Below are positions 11,900 to 24,709 of a DNA stretch of 64,000 bases, one piece after another; the stretch's first letter is position 1, and the number at the start of each line of letters is the position of its first letter. This DNA comes from Phocoena phocoena (taxonomy: Eukaryota > Chordata > Mammalia > Artiodactyla > Phocoenidae). Made by a program: the position numbers and the translations under genes. The stretch is from NCBI RefSeq assembly GCF_963924675.1, contig NC_089230.1, positions 73,089,223-73,153,222 of the forward strand, read 5' to 3'. Below the pieces are notes generated by a model. It ran no database searches. It saw only the letters and a program-made list of their open reading frames with translations, and had not been told where the DNA came from.

Positions 11900-14800
11900 T
11901 TGGTGTCCATACGTTTGTTCTCTACATCTGATTCTCAACTTCTGTCCTGAAAACAGGTTCATCTGTACCATTTTTCTAGGTTCCATATACATGCGTTAAT
12001 ATACGATATTTGTTTTTCTCTTTCTGACTTACTTCACTCTGTATGACAGTCTGTAGATCCATCCACGTATCAACAAATGACCCAGTTTCATTCATTTTTA
12101 TGGCTGAGTAATATTCCATTGTATATATGTACCACATCTTCTTTATCCATTCATCTGTCAATGGGCATTTAGGTTGCTTCCATGACCTGGCCCTTGTAAA
12201 TAGTGCTGCAGTGAACGTTGGGGTGCATGTGTCCTTTTAAATTATGGTTTTCTCTGGGTATATGCCCAGTAGTGGGACTGCTGGATCATAATGGTAATTC
12301 TATTTTTTAGTTTTCTAAGGAACCTCCATACTGTTCTCCATAGTGGCTGTATCAATTGGCATTCCTACCAACAGTGCAAGAGGGTTCCCTTTTCTCCACA
12401 CCCTCTCCAGCATTTATTGTTTGTAGATTTTCTGATGATGCCCATTCTAGCTGGTGCGAGGTGATACCTCATTGTAGTTTTGATTTGCATTCCTCAAATA
12501 ATTAGTGATGTTGAGCAGCTTTTCATGTGCTTCTTGGCCATCTGTACGTCTTCTTTGGAAAAATGTCTATTTAGGTCTTCTGCCCATTTTTGGATTGGGT
12601 TGTTGGTTTAGTTAATATTGAGCTGCATGAGCTGTTTACATATTTTGGAGATTAATCCTTTGTCCATTGATTCATTTGCAAATATTTTCTCCTATTCTGA
12701 GGGTTGTCTTTTGGTCTTGTCTGTGGTTTCCTTTGCTGTGCAAAAGCTTTTAAGTTTCATTAGGTCCCATTTGTTTATTTTTGTTTTTATTTCCGTTACT
12801 CTAGGAGGTAGATCCAAAAACATCTTGCTGTGATTTATGTCACAGAGTGTTCTTCCTATGTTTTCCTCTAAGAGTTTTAGAGTGTCCAGACTTACATTTG
12901 GGTCTCGAATCCATTTTGAGTTTATTTTTGTGTGTGGTGTTAGGGAGTATTCTAATTTCATTCTTTTATATGTAGCTGTCCAGTTTACCCAGCACCACTT
13001 ATTGAAGAGACTGTGTTTTCTCCATTGTATATCCTTCCCTCCTTTGTCATAGATTAGTTGACCATAGGTGCATGGGTTTATCTCTGGGCTTTCTATCCTG
13101 TTCCATTGATCTATATTTCTGTTTTTGTGCCAGTACCATATTGTCTTGATTACTATAGCTTTGTAGTATAGTCTGAAGTCAGGGAGTCTGATTCCTCCAG
13201 CTCCATTTTTTTCCCTCAAGACTGCTTTGGCTATTCAGGGTCTTTTATGTCTCCATACAAATTTTAAGATTTTTTATTCTAGTTCTGTAAAAAATGCCAT
13301 TGGTAATTTGATAGGGGTTGCATTGAATTTGTAGATTGCTTTGGGTAGTATATTCATTTTCACAATATTGGTTCTTCCAATCCAAGAACATGGTATATCT
13401 CACCATCTGTTTGTATCATCTTTAATTTCTTTCATCAGTGTCTTATAGTTTTCTGCATACAGGTCTTTGGTCTCCTTAGGTAGGTTTATTCCTAGGTACG
13501 TTATTCTTTTTGTTGCAATGGTAAATGGGAGTGTTTCCTTAATTTCTCTTTCAGATTTTTCATCATTAGTGGATAGGAATGCAAGAGATTTCTGTGCATT
13601 AATCTTGTATCCTGCACCTTTACCAAATTCATTGATTAGCTCTAGTAGTTTTCTGGTGGCATTTTTTAGGATTCTCTATGTACAGTATCCTGTCATCTGC
13701 AAGCAGTGACAGTTTTACTTCTTCTTTTCCAATTTGTATTCCTTTTATTTCTTTTTCTTCTCTGATTGCTGTGGCTAGGACTTCCAAAACTATGTGGAAT
13801 AATAGTGGTGAGAGTGGACATCCTTGTCTTGTTCCTGATCTTAGAGGAAATGGTTTCAGTTTTTCACCATTGAGAATGATGTTTGCTGTGGGTGTGTCGT
13901 ATATGCCCTTTATTATGTTGAGGAAAGTTCCTTCTATGCCCACTTTCTATAGAGTGTTTATCATAAACGGGTGTTGAATTTTGTCAAAAGCTTTTCTGCA
14001 TCTACTGAGATGATTATATGGTTTTTATTCTTCAATTTGTTAATATGTGTATCACATTGATTGACTTGCATATATTGAAGAATCCTTGTATCCCTGGGAT
14101 AAATCCCACTTGATCATGGTGTATGATCCTTTTAATGTGTTGTTGGATTCTGTTGGCTAGTATTTTGTTGAGGATTTTTGCATCTAAATTCATCAGTGAT
14201 ATTCGTCGGTATTTTTTTTTCATAGTATCTTTGTCTGGTTTTGGTATCAGGGTGATGGTGGCCTCATAGAATGAGATTGGGAGTATTCCTTCCTCTGCAA
14301 TTGTTTGGAAGAGTTTGAGAAGGATGGGTGTTAGCTCTTCCCTAAATGTTTGATAGAATTCACCTTTGAAGCCATCTGGTCCTGGACTTTTGTTTGTTGG
14401 AAGAATTTTTTTTTTTTTTTTCCCCAGTACGTGGGCCTCTCATCGTTGTGGCCTCTCCTGTTGGGGAGCACAGGCTCTGGAAATGCAGGCTCAGCAGCCA
14501 TGGCTCACGGGCCCAGCTGCTCTGCGGGATGTGGGATCTTCCCGGACCGGGGCACGAACCTGCGTCCCCTGCATCCGCAGGCTGACTCTCAACCACTGCG
14601 CCACCAGGGAAGCCCCTGTTGGAAGATTTTTAATCACAGTTTCAATTTCATTACTTCTGATTGGTCTGTTTATATTTTCTATTTCTTCCTGGGTCAGTCT
14701 TGGAAGGTTATCCCTTTCTAAGAATGTGTCCATTTCTTCCAGGTTGTCCATTTTATTGGCATAGAGTTGCTTGTAGTAGTCTCTTAGGATGCTTTGTATT

Positions 14801-15996
14801 TCTGCGGTGTCTGTTGTAATTTCTCCTTTTTCATTTCTAATTTTATTGAGTCCTCTCCCTCTTTTTCTTGATGAGTCTGGCGTTTATCAATTTTGTTTAT
14901 CTTCTCAAGGAAGCAGCTTTTAGTTTTATTGATCTTTGCCATTGTTTTCTTTGTTTCTATTTCATTTATTTCTCCTCTGATCTTTATGATTTCTTTCCTT
15001 ATGCTATCTTTGGGTTTTGTTTGTTCCTTCTCTAGTTCCTTTAGGTGTAAGGTTAGATTGTTTATTTGAGATTTTTCTTGTTTCTTGAGGCATGCTTTTA
15101 TAGCTATAAAGTTTCCTCTTAGAACTGCTTTTGCTGCATCCCATAGGTTTTGGATCATCATGTTTTCATTGTCATTTGTCTCTAGGTATTTTTTGATTTC
15201 CTCTTCAGTTTCCTCAGTGATCTCTTGGTTATTTAGTAACCTATTGTTTAGCCTCCATGTGTTTGTGTTTTTTATGTTTTTTTCCCTGTAATTCATTTCT
15301 GATCTCACAATGTTGTGGTCAGAAAAGATGCTTGATATGATTTCAGTTTTCTTAAATTTACTGAGGCTTGATTTGTGACCCAAGATGTGATCTGTCCTGG
15401 AGACTGTTCTGTGTGCACTTGAGAGGAAAGTGTAATCTGCTTTTTTTGGGTGGAATGTCCTATAAATATCAATTAAAGCTATCTGGTCTATTGTGTCATT
15501 TAAAGCTTCTGTTTCCTTATTTATTTTCATTTTGGATGATCTGTCCATTGGTGTAAGTAAGGTGTTAACGTCCCCCACTATTATTGTGTTAATGTTGATT
15601 TCCAATTTTATAGCTGTTAGCAGTTGCCTTATGTATTGAGGTGCTCCTGTGTTGCGTGCATATATATTTATAATTGTTATATCTGCTTGTTGGATTGATC
15701 CCTTGAGCACTGTGTAGTGTCCTTCCTTGTGTCTTGTATCATTCTTTAAAGTCTATTTTATCTGATATGAGTATTGCTACTCCAGCTCTCTTCTGATTTC
15801 CATTTGCATGGAGTATCTTTTTCTGTCCCCTCACTTTCAGTCTGTATGTGTCCCTAGGTCTGAAGTGGGTCTCTTGTAGACAGCATATATATGGGTCTTG
15901 TTTTTGTATCCATTCAGCAAGCCTGTGTCTTTTCGTTGGAGCATTTAATCCATTCATGTTTAAGGTGATTATTGATATGTGTGTTCCTATGACCAT
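11900..15996 (-). pseudogene. L1 ORF2 relic (endonuclease and reverse transcriptase)
   Basis: The start codon is at 15996-15994, 57 bases after the ORF1 stop. The endonuclease part (15996 to about 15060) shows NMNG, the QETH glutamate, GDVNT in place of the usual GDFNT, and SDHN near its end. The reading frame shifts between 15739 and 15710 through a small deletion. The reverse transcriptase part (13943-13629) has [13 protein letters not shown] and LLADD where active elements have FADD. A C-terminal piece with [16 protein letters not shown] lies at 13219-12692, and WYIYTMEYYSAIK at 12161-11976. A CHR SINE at 14408-14616 splits the gene. Not functional. Confidence 0.9.
14408..14616 (-). mobile_element. 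Cetacean CHR-type SINE inside L1 ORF2
   Basis: Poly(T), 'cagtacgtgggcctctcatc', and a head ending 'gccaccagggaagcccc'. Flanked by TGTTGGAAGAATTTTT (14395) and TGTTGGAAGATTTTTA (14617), a clear target duplication of L1 sequence. Confidence 0.95.
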
Positions 15997-16053
15997 TTTC
16001 TTAATGTTTTGGGTTTGTTTTTGTAGGGCCTTTTCTTCTCTTGTGTTTCCCAC

Positions 16054-16959
16054 TTAGAGAAGTTCCTTTAGCATTTGTTGTAGAGCTGGTTTGGTGGTGC
16101 TGAATTCTCTTAGCTTTTGTTTGTCTAAAAAGCTTTTGATTTCTCCATCGAATCTGAATGAGATCCTTGCCGGGTAGAGTAATCTTGGTTGTAGCTTCTT
16201 TGCTTTCATCACTTTAAGTATATCATGACACTCCCTTATGGATTGTAGAGTTTCTGCTGGGAAATCAGCTGTTAACCTTATGGGAGTTTCCTTGTATGTT
16301 ATTTTTTGTTTTTCCCTTGCTGCTTTCAATAATTTTTCTTTGTCTTTAATTTTTGCCAATTTGATTACTGTGTGTCTTGGTGTGTTTCTCCTTGGGTTTA
16401 TCCTATAGGGAACTCACTGCACTTTCTGGACTTGGGTGGCTATTTCCTTTCCCATGGTAGGGAGGTTTTCGACTATAATCTCTTCAAATATTTTCTCTGG
16501 TCCTTTATCTCTCTCTTCTCCTTCTGGGACCCCTATAATGCGAATGTTGTTGCCTTTAATGTTGTCCCAGAGGTCTCTTAGGCTGTCTTCATTTCTTTTC
16601 TTTCTTTTTTCTTTATTCTGTTCCACAGCAGTGAATTCCACCTGTCTGTCTTCCAGGTCACTTATCCGTTCTTTTGCCTCAGTTATTCAGCTATTGATTC
16701 CTTGTAGTGTAGTTTTCATTTCAGTTATTGTATTGTTCATCTCTGTTTGTTTGTTCTTTAATTCTTCCAGGTGTTTGTTAATCATTTCTTGCATCTTCTT
16801 GACCTTTGCCTCCATTCTTTTTCCGTGGTCCTGGATCATCTTCACTATCATTATTCTGAATTCTTTTTCTGGAAGGTTTCCTATCTCCACTTCATTTAGT
16901 TGTTTTTCTGGGGTTCTGTCTTGTTCCTTCATCTGGTACATAGCCCTCTGCCTTTTCAT
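16054..16959 (-). pseudogene. L1 ORF1 relic (RNA-binding protein), two in-frame stops
   Basis: One continuous frame runs from 16959 to a TAA at 16056-16054, about 300 codons. In order: a Lys/Glu-rich coiled coil (16959-16687), an RRM-like region with IRIIGVPEGEE (16641-16414), and a C-terminal domain with PARISFRF (16359-16054). Two TGA codons interrupt it, at 16686-16684 and 16413-16411. Both sit where an Arg CGA codon would be expected, so CpG decay is the likely cause. The three pieces stay in the same frame, with no indel needed. Confidence 0.88.
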
Positions 16960-17881
16960 CTTGTCTGTCTTTCTGTGAATGTGGTTTTTGTTCCACAGGC
17001 TGCAGGATGGTAGTTCTTCTTGCTTCTGCTGGCTGCCCTCTGGTGGATGAGGCTATCTAAGAGGCTAGTGCAAGTTTCCTGATGGGAGGGACTGGTGGTG
17101 GGTAGAGGTGGTTGTTGCTCTGGTGGGCAGAGCTCAGTAAAACTTTAATCTGCTGACTGCTTATGGGTGGGGCTGGGTTCCCTCCCTGTTGGTTGTTTGG
17201 CCTGAGGCAGCCCAACACTGGAGCTGACCTCGCTCTTGATGGGGCTAATGAGAGACTCTAGGAGGGCTCACGCCAAGGAGTACTTCCCAGAACTTCTGCT
17301 GCCAGTGTCCTTGTCCCCACGGTGAGCCGCAGCCACCCCCTGCCTCTGCAGGAGACCCTCCAACACTAGCAGGTAGGTCTGCTTCAGTCTCTCCGGGGTC
17401 ACTGCTCCTTCCCTTGGGTCCTGATGAGCACACTGCTTTGTGTGGGCCCTCCAAGAGTGGAGTCTCTGTTTCCCCCAGTCCTGTCGAAGTCCTGCAATCA
17501 AACCCCGCTAGCCTTCAAAGTGTGATTCTCTAGGAATTCCTCCTCCCGTTGCCGGACCCCCAGATTGGGAAGCCTGATGTGGGGCTCAGAACCTTCACTC
17601 CAGTGGGTGTACTTCTGTGGTCTAAGTGTTCTCCAGTCTGTGAGTCACCCACCCACAGTTACTGGGTTTGATTTTACTGTGATTGCGCCCCTCCTACCAT
17701 CTCATCGTGGCCTCTCCCTTGTCTTTGCACGTGGGGTATCTTTTTTGGTGAGTTCCAGTGTCTTCCTGTCAATGATTGCCCAGCAGCTAGTTGTGATTCT
17801 GGTGTTCTCACAAGAGGGAGTGAGAGCAGGTCCTTCTACTCTTCCGTCTTTGTTCCTCCAGTGTCTGTCGTACACTTCTTG

Positions 17882-18700
17882 ACTATTCTTTTCTTTTTCT
17901 CTGTTTGCATTTCCGTTTTGGAAGTTTCTATTGACACTTTTTCATGCTCATGAATTCTTTCCTCCTGTATATCTAGTTTACTGATGAGCCCATCAAATGC
18001 AATCTTCATTTGAATTACTATGATTTTGATTTCAAGCTTTTCTTTTGACCCTTTCTTAGAGTTTCCATCTTTCCACTTATATTACCCATATGTCCTTGCA
18101 TGTTGTCTGCTTTTTCTGTTAGACCCACTAGCATTATTAACTCTAGTTGTTTTAGGTTCCTGGTCTGATTATTCCAAAATCCCTACCGTAGCTGAATCTC
18201 ATTCTGATGCTTGCTTTGCATTTTTTACCTTTGATCATGCCTTGTAATTTTTTGTTGAAAGCTGAACGTGATGTTTGGGCTCTAGTTGGAGCGTTGCTCC
18301 TGGCCTTCTGTTCCTGGTGGGCTAGTGTTCTCTGTGTTTGCTGGGTTGTAGCTCCAGTTTTCAGGGCAGCAGGATTAGGCTAAGAAGAGTTATTAATTTT
18401 GAGTTTGTTCAGCTTTTTTCTTGTAATGACTGAAGTGCCGACTTTCAAGCTGTTTGCATGTCAGACTGGAAACCTTGACCCCCGATTCAGAAGCCTGGGT
18501 TGCAGACGGCAGGAGGTCCAAGAAGAAGAGGAAGCTTTCGGGCACACTAAGTTAAAATTCTAAATCTTATTTTTGTTTTCAGTTTTCGTTTGACAGTCCA
18601 GACTATGACCTTGCCTCATCATGTCCCGTATGAATCCTTTCTCCTTGTATTACCTTAAATTCCATAGTCTTCTAACTTTTCTGACGCAAGCCCAGCTGAG
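17882..18700 (-). repeat. Old L1 (L1M-type), right half of the split element
   Basis: Continues the element at 10300-11240: 'ttttggaagtttctattgac', 'tactgatgagcccatcaaat', 'ccttgcatgttgtctgcttt', 'gccttgtaattttttgttga'. These are antisense 5'-side L1 blocks. The right boundary is unclear beyond about 18400. Confidence 0.7.
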
Positions 18701-19098
18701 CCTTTGCTAACATACTGTGAGCATTGCTTTTCAGGTGTATTTTCTGCTAATGTAGAATGACTGGTTGATGCTGATTAAAGTGTGGGAGGTAAGCCTGTTG
18801 GGAGATTTATACTCAGATTCCAAAAACCATTGAATTTCACCCAGTGTTTAAAAAATTGTAGTAGTTAAGTGGTAGGCATTACATATCTTGGCTCTTACAG
18901 TTAGTGGATATAAGAATATAAATATTCTGTTTACAAAAGACAACGTAAATGGCTGGGCTTATTGTAATTATTTAGTTCACAAAATATATTAAAAGCTGTA
19001 TTTCAGAGAATGTTTATTGCTGTATTTTCATCTAAAGGAATTCATCTCTTAAGTATTTCTTTGAGGTGGGATTCATTTTTATTTAAAACAGTTTATTT

Positions 19099-19135
19099 AA
19101 AAACAGATGACTCAAAAAAAAAAAACAGATGACTC
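19099..19135 (+). mobile_element. Candidate tail-only retrotransposon insertion
   Basis: AAAAACAGATGACTC occurs twice (19099-19113 and 19121-19135), separated only by A bases. The left copy follows TTT, giving the L1-endonuclease-like site TT|AAAAA. This looks like a target-site duplication around an inserted poly(A) with no element body. Confidence 0.6.
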
Positions 19136-22100
19136 CCTGTCTTAGGACTTAATGCACTGGAATTCCTTCTAAAAATCTTTACTTTCTTAACTGTTTGTAG
19201 TCGAGCTAAAGAATTGTAACATGTAAGTTAGACATTTTTAGAATTAGTCTCTTTCCTGTGGCCGTTTGTTAATAGATATCTGCTAATAGGTAGAACTTTT
19301 TGCAGGTAATAAATTAATAAAAATGTACTTTCCATCCTTTTTTCTTTTTAATTTAACTGTGGACATGAGCACTTATCAGTACCATAAGAAAAATCAAAAT
19401 GGAAATTTAAAAAGTCAGGCAATATGCATAAAATAACTTTATGTTCTTCTTTTCCATATTTCCGTGTTAGCAGAGCATTGAGAAACACCAATATTTGAGT
19501 ATTATTAGCACAGTAGGGGAAAGGAGACAGATGCTGGAAAGGTAGCAGTGAGGCTAAGGATAAGCGTTACAGGAACGAGGAGTTAATGGGGCCAAACACA
19601 GCAGTGAGTCAAGCAAGGTAAGGATTAAAATTTTTCCACTGAAAATTTCCCTTTTTTTAAATTATAAAAATAGGACATGACATGAAGGGATTAGCAGGCA
19701 CTTAACCAAATGAGGTCACTAGGGCACACATGGGAGTATAGTTAGAAAGCTTTGGCGGAATAAGACTTAACTGAAGCAGCAGAGATATTATCATATCACT
19801 TTCATTCCATAACATAGAACATGAAGTGGATTCTTGTCAGCAGGCATAATTTTTCTTCCAAAAGTCATAGTTGATGTTACCTGATTTGGCACTGTAAAAT
19901 CAGTCATCTGAATATTTTAGGATAATTGAGTAGAAGGCAAGATCAAGCCTTTTTTTTAACCTCCATCTTTTTTAGGTAAAAATGCTTCATCATAGAAGGC
20001 AAACTTTTTTGCAATCATAGAATGTTGTTTTTGATTGTAGAATAAGACAACTTTTAGGATTTTTGTTGAAAATATAAGTTTCGATTTGAGATGCTTGATT
20101 GTTTTACGGCTTTTAAAATACTTTGTTAAAAATTTGTAACAATGGAAAACTTGAAGAGCAGTCTTCAAGGTTCCAAGGTTCTTATGAATCCAAGCTAGAA
20201 AAAAAATAGTATTCCCATGTAATGTATTTAGTCACTGTTTATATTTAACTGTGGTTTTGCAAAAGATTAGCTCATAAAAACATTAAAACTTTTTATCTTA
20301 AAAGAGATCATTTGAAACTCATTTTAGAAATGAATATTGCAGCTTTATATCTTATCTTTTGCCTTTATTCTGACGAGCTATTAGTTGCTTTTATAGAATT
20401 AGTCTACATCTAAAGATTAATTCTGTAAAGAGGTAAATATCAATATAAACTACAGATATATATAATTATTTGCATATAGATATGCTAAATATACACCTGC
20501 TAAACCTGTCAGTAGGGACTGATTCTGTAAATGCCTGGTGTATATGTCCTCAGTTTTAGAGAATAGCTTCGTCTTGATTTTAGTTGTATGAATCTAATCC
20601 TTGGATTTAGGGAGCTGGCTAGAGTAAGTAGCTGACAGCTTTTCTTTTCCAGTGACCCCTGAAAGGTAATTCCCCTATACCCTACAGCTTCCCCTATACA
20701 TGGAACCATAGGAATATTTGAGAGCATAATATGTAAGTCTCTCCAACTTTAATCCTGATAACCTTTGTTCCACTTTCTCCCATTTCAGATTGTTTTTAAA
20801 AATCGTCATACTCTTCTGTATTCTATACTAGAATATTGTGTTTAGATACAATTAAAGTATGTTATACACAAATTATCTTCGATAACATTTGAAACTGATA
20901 ACATTTTAAAATTTGACACAGCAATGTGAAGCTTAAGGTAGAGCCAGGAAAAAATCCTTCTCTTTGTTAGGATTTTACGGCAATGTTAAGACTTCTTCTA
21001 TGCCATTGTTTCAAGAAGTATCAAAGATACTTCATATTCATAACTCTAGGGTCCTTTTAGTCTATCTGATGAGTTGGTTTAAGGATGGCCATGTTTTTAA
21101 ATGTCGTCCTTACTGCCTTTATTGTGATTATGAAGTTGAAATTTTTTACTTAAAGTTATAACCTCCAGTCTGCTAACACTCCGTGTTGTCTTTACATTTG
21201 CTTGGTATGTGGAGAATTTGGAATGTCTCATAGTTGATACTTTGCTTACAACCAGCACTGCTCTGAATCTGTTTTCTCTTTTATTGAAAAATTTCTTCTT
21301 AACTTGGGGTATGAAAATCTAAATTGTTACCCTTTTTTCCGGAGACCACAGAATCCACAAAATGTTACTGCTGTCAGCTTACGGGAAAACTAGGTGACTA
21401 ATCCAGCTCATATGAGCGAGAAGAGCAGGGGCTTCTTCACTCCACATATGCTTATGATTTAAGCGTTGCCAGCTTTCAGAAAACCAGTTGCAGCCTCCAT
21501 GTGACTCAGTTGTAGCTACATTCTCCTCTCTTCCGCTAAACCACTGTATACCTCTTTTCTCTCCTGATCCGGTAGAGTCACCCCGGGAAAAGAAAACTTG
21601 GTGCGTTCATGAAACTATGTCGATAAATTGTCAGTTGACTTACTTCCTTTAAAAATTTGTATCCCTTTTGAATTTTGTGGAACTTAGTGAAGTTTCTTAC
21701 TATTTAATAAGCCTACCTTTGTACCAATAAATAATCTTGAAATAGGAATTTCCACCCATCACGTGCCCATTCCTTCTTGAGACCTTCTTATTTTGTATTA
21801 CCAGAAAGTAAAAGGTCCTTTCCTGAAATTTTGTGTGGGCTCCCTTGTGAGATTTTTTTAAAAAAATTTCTTAGCCTAGCCACAACCTTTCCTTCATTTA
21901 AAATTAACTCAGTGTTTTGGCATTGATGATACATATACCTTGTTTGGATTTTTAAAATTTCCCCTCCAAAAAAATGGCATCCCTATTCTTTTTACTAGTA
22001 TAGAACAATAATTAACTCTTACATGTTTTGATCTTTATTATAAACTGTTGAACAACGTGGAAACTTTCTTATCCTATTTTAAGAGTTGCATGGGTAGGTC

Positions 22101-22770
22101 CTTCAGTATTCTTATCAACTCTTTTTGGGCCATGAAGAGGTATTTTTTTAGTTAAATAAGAATGATAAATTTACATATTGAGATTATGCATCTTCTCAGA
22201 GATCATTAGTTTATAATAGTATGTTGAAGTTCTGAGAACTCAAGTGCTGAGTGAAGAGACCTGTTTTGTTTTACCTAGTGTTTATCAAAACCCAAGGGCA
22301 AGAGTTGCTGTTTTTGCAAACTTCCTATTAACATACTATAGCACAAGGTTCTGAGAAGCCCAGTTTCTCAGATGTTCCTAATCATTAAAGTAGTGATCAC
22401 TTTCGCAGAAGACCGTGTAATGGTCAAATGAGATTTGTCCTACATACAGATCAAGCTTTTTTTATTCTGAGGGAATTCTAGGGAGAAGAGGGATTTTGAT
22501 CACTCACCTGGAAATCTGGAACCTAATCTGTTCTGTAGTTTAGCTAACAACTACAATAAGAAATGAAGAGTGGTGATTTAAAAGATAAGGTACAGTATGT
22601 AAGAGCAGATATAGTCTGGTTAAAAGTATATTTTAATAGTACGTATGTCTTAGAAAATACAATAGGAATTTATTATGCAGATTGATCAAAGTAGGGTAAT
22701 GTCACTCATTTTACTGACAAGATAGTGCATATCTTTTTCTCTTTCTACCACTTGCTCTAGCATTGTTTTT

Positions 22771-22903
22771 TTTTTTTCCGTCTTTATTGGAGTATAATTG
22801 CTTTACAATGGTGTGTTAGTTTCTGCTTTATAACAAAGTGAATCAGTTATACATACACATATGTTCCCATATCTCTTTCCCTTGTGTCTCCCTCCCTCCC
22901 ACC
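22771..22903 (-). mobile_element. Severely 5'-truncated L1 3' end
   Basis: T-run, then 'gtctttattggagtataatt', 'gtttctgctttataacaaag' and 'cagttatacatacacatatg', the 3' end of an artiodactyl-type L1. Flanked by the direct repeat CTCTAGCATTGTTTTTT (22755 and 22904), a clear target duplication. Confidence 0.92.
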
Positions 22904-23729
22904 CTCTAGCATTGTTTTTTGATGCATTATCTTGGTTTTTCGTTCCATTGGATGGATAAAGTATGGGATATATGATCTGTTTGCACAAATGTATTACAGA
23001 GGTCAGTAGGCCCGGACTTCTGGGTATATATTTCATCCAGGGTTTTGGAACAATACAGGTTTATTTTTCTTGCTCTGGAGAAATATAGAATTTTGGAATG
23101 AGACAGAAAAAATATTTCAAAAGGTTAATGGAGACTTTTATTTTTACAAGCATTTACTTATTCAGAAGTTTATATTTGGCCAAACTCCTAGTCTTAAAAC
23201 CAAAGATAGGGAATAGAATCTCATTACAATAAATGTTTGACTGGGTCATTCTTAAAGACTTAATGTTCCTCCGAATTCTTATTCTCTTCGTCTCTGAGGA
23301 CAAGAGTGCAGGAAGAATGCATTAGTTACTACACTTCTTTCCCGATCTTTCTTCGTAGATAGATATCATTTTGACCTTGAATTATTATAAATTTTAGAAA
23401 GTTATTGATGAAAAAAGGGGGAACTGGTGTGTATTTCTGGGAAAATAATTTTAGGGGAAAAAAACCAATCTAAAAAAGAATACCAGCTATGTTTTGACTT
23501 CTGCATTATCTTGGAAACAATTTATGATATTGTTTAACTGATTCTTAGTATCTCCCCTTAAGTAAACTAATACAACACTCTCAAGATGTGTGGACTATGA
23601 AATCCAAATATATGATACTCTTTTATTATAGAGAAGACAATTGATCAAAGCCTCCCAAGAATGTTTCTCAAGTTTTACGGTTTGTATTCTTTAATGTTAC
23701 TTGCCTGTGTATTTTATTATAAGCAAAAA

Positions 23730-23751
23730 AAAAAAAAAAAAAAAAATCAAA
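23730..23751. repeat. Poly(A) tract, about 22 bases
   Basis: Uninterrupted A-run. No flanking direct repeat was found, so I cannot say whether it marks an insertion. Confidence 0.9.
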
Positions 23752-24024
23752 ACACAAGTGGTAGAGGAACAAGTTTTAGAATATAGATTAATCATTGACA
23801 AAGAGAATCGGGCTGGAACTATTTATCATCACTGAGTATTTTATTTGAGATGACCCTACCTTTACCCACATATTAGAATAACACCTATATAAATATACAC
23901 ACATATCTAAGGAAAGGACCAGTAAATTGTTCCCAGATCGTTGTTTACTAAATCATGGTTTCATATATCCCCAAGCCTAATCACAGCTCTTGTGATAAAT
24001 AAGGAAATCACACTTGGTGAACAA

Positions 24025-24235
24025 AAACTAATATTTAGTGAATGCTTATTGTGTGTCAGAGATCGTTCCATCCAAGGGCTTATATTAATTTAATCACACC
24101 TACGAGGTAAGTACTATTATTATTCCCATTTTAAAGATGAGGAAGCTGAGGTGTAGGGAAATAAATAACCTGTCCAATGTCCAGAGGTGTTAAGACGTAG
24201 AGCTGGGATATAAATTCAAGCCATTTAATTCAGTA
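24025..24235 (-). repeat. MIR SINE
   Basis: Antisense MIR: 'gtgaatgcttattgtgtgtc', 'taatttaatcacacctacga', 'cattttaaagatgaggaagc', 'gtagagctgggatataaatt'. Confidence 0.88.
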
Positions 24236-24244
24236 GAGGCTTGA

Positions 24245-24705
24245 GCTCTGATCTACTCCATCAAGATATCAGTTTGAGTTTTCCATAATGCAGTTCCTGA
24301 GATGGAGGTGAAATATGAGGAGTATATTGGGGGTAATGCCTGTGAAACTGGGAGGGAGAAGGATTGGGCAGGAAAAGCCTTCAGACCAGTGCACATCTGG
24401 GAAGCAGAACTGGACAGAGAACGTCTCAGACTGTAACACATATCTGACAAAGTCTCAGCCAACGCAGTGGGAGCCGCAGAGCAGAGATTGCTTGTTCAGT
24501 GAGTTCCGCATTGAGTGGAAATGGCCAGCCCCTAGTCCTACTGCCGTGCTCTGTCATTGACTGGGGACTCCTCGGGAAGAGCATGGCCTGCACGGAATGC
24601 TGCAGCCCGTCTTCAAGCTGTGGCTGGAGACAGTTATCTGACTGCGCTCCTTCTTTCTTGAAGGGCAGTCCAAGCAGCACGTTTCCACGGTTGCCCGACA
24701 TCATC
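24245..24705. other. GC-richer, repeat-like segment of unknown type
   Basis: This segment is distinctly less AT-rich than its surroundings. It contains open frames on both strands (for example 24499-24858 +), but none resembles a known protein and the longest runs into adjacent L1 sequence. It may be an old LTR or the 5' part of the neighbouring L1M. I cannot name it. Confidence 0.35.
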
Positions 24706-24709
24706 CTGT

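Larger units (their letters stand above)
11753..17881 (-). mobile_element. Nearly full-length L1 LINE (artiodactyl/cetacean lineage)
   Basis: In minus orientation: 5' UTR about 16960-17881, ORF1 16959-16054, ORF2 from 15996 to about 11900, 3' UTR ending in an A-rich tail at 11753-11775. Excluding the SINE inside it, the length is about 5.9 kb, close to a complete mammalian L1. It interrupts an older L1 (10300-11240 and 17882-~18700). Stops and frameshifts make it inactive. It is probably a moderately old lineage-specific family, since ORF1 damage is light but ORF2 has several breaks. Confidence 0.92.

Noticed and set aside
14350..14764. Overlapping 123- and 132-residue open frames
   Set aside because: They are translations of the SINE at 14408-14616 plus antisense L1, not genes.
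16436..16978. 180-residue open frame on the + strand
   Set aside because: It is the antisense of L1 ORF1, whose minus-strand frame carries the recognisable domains.
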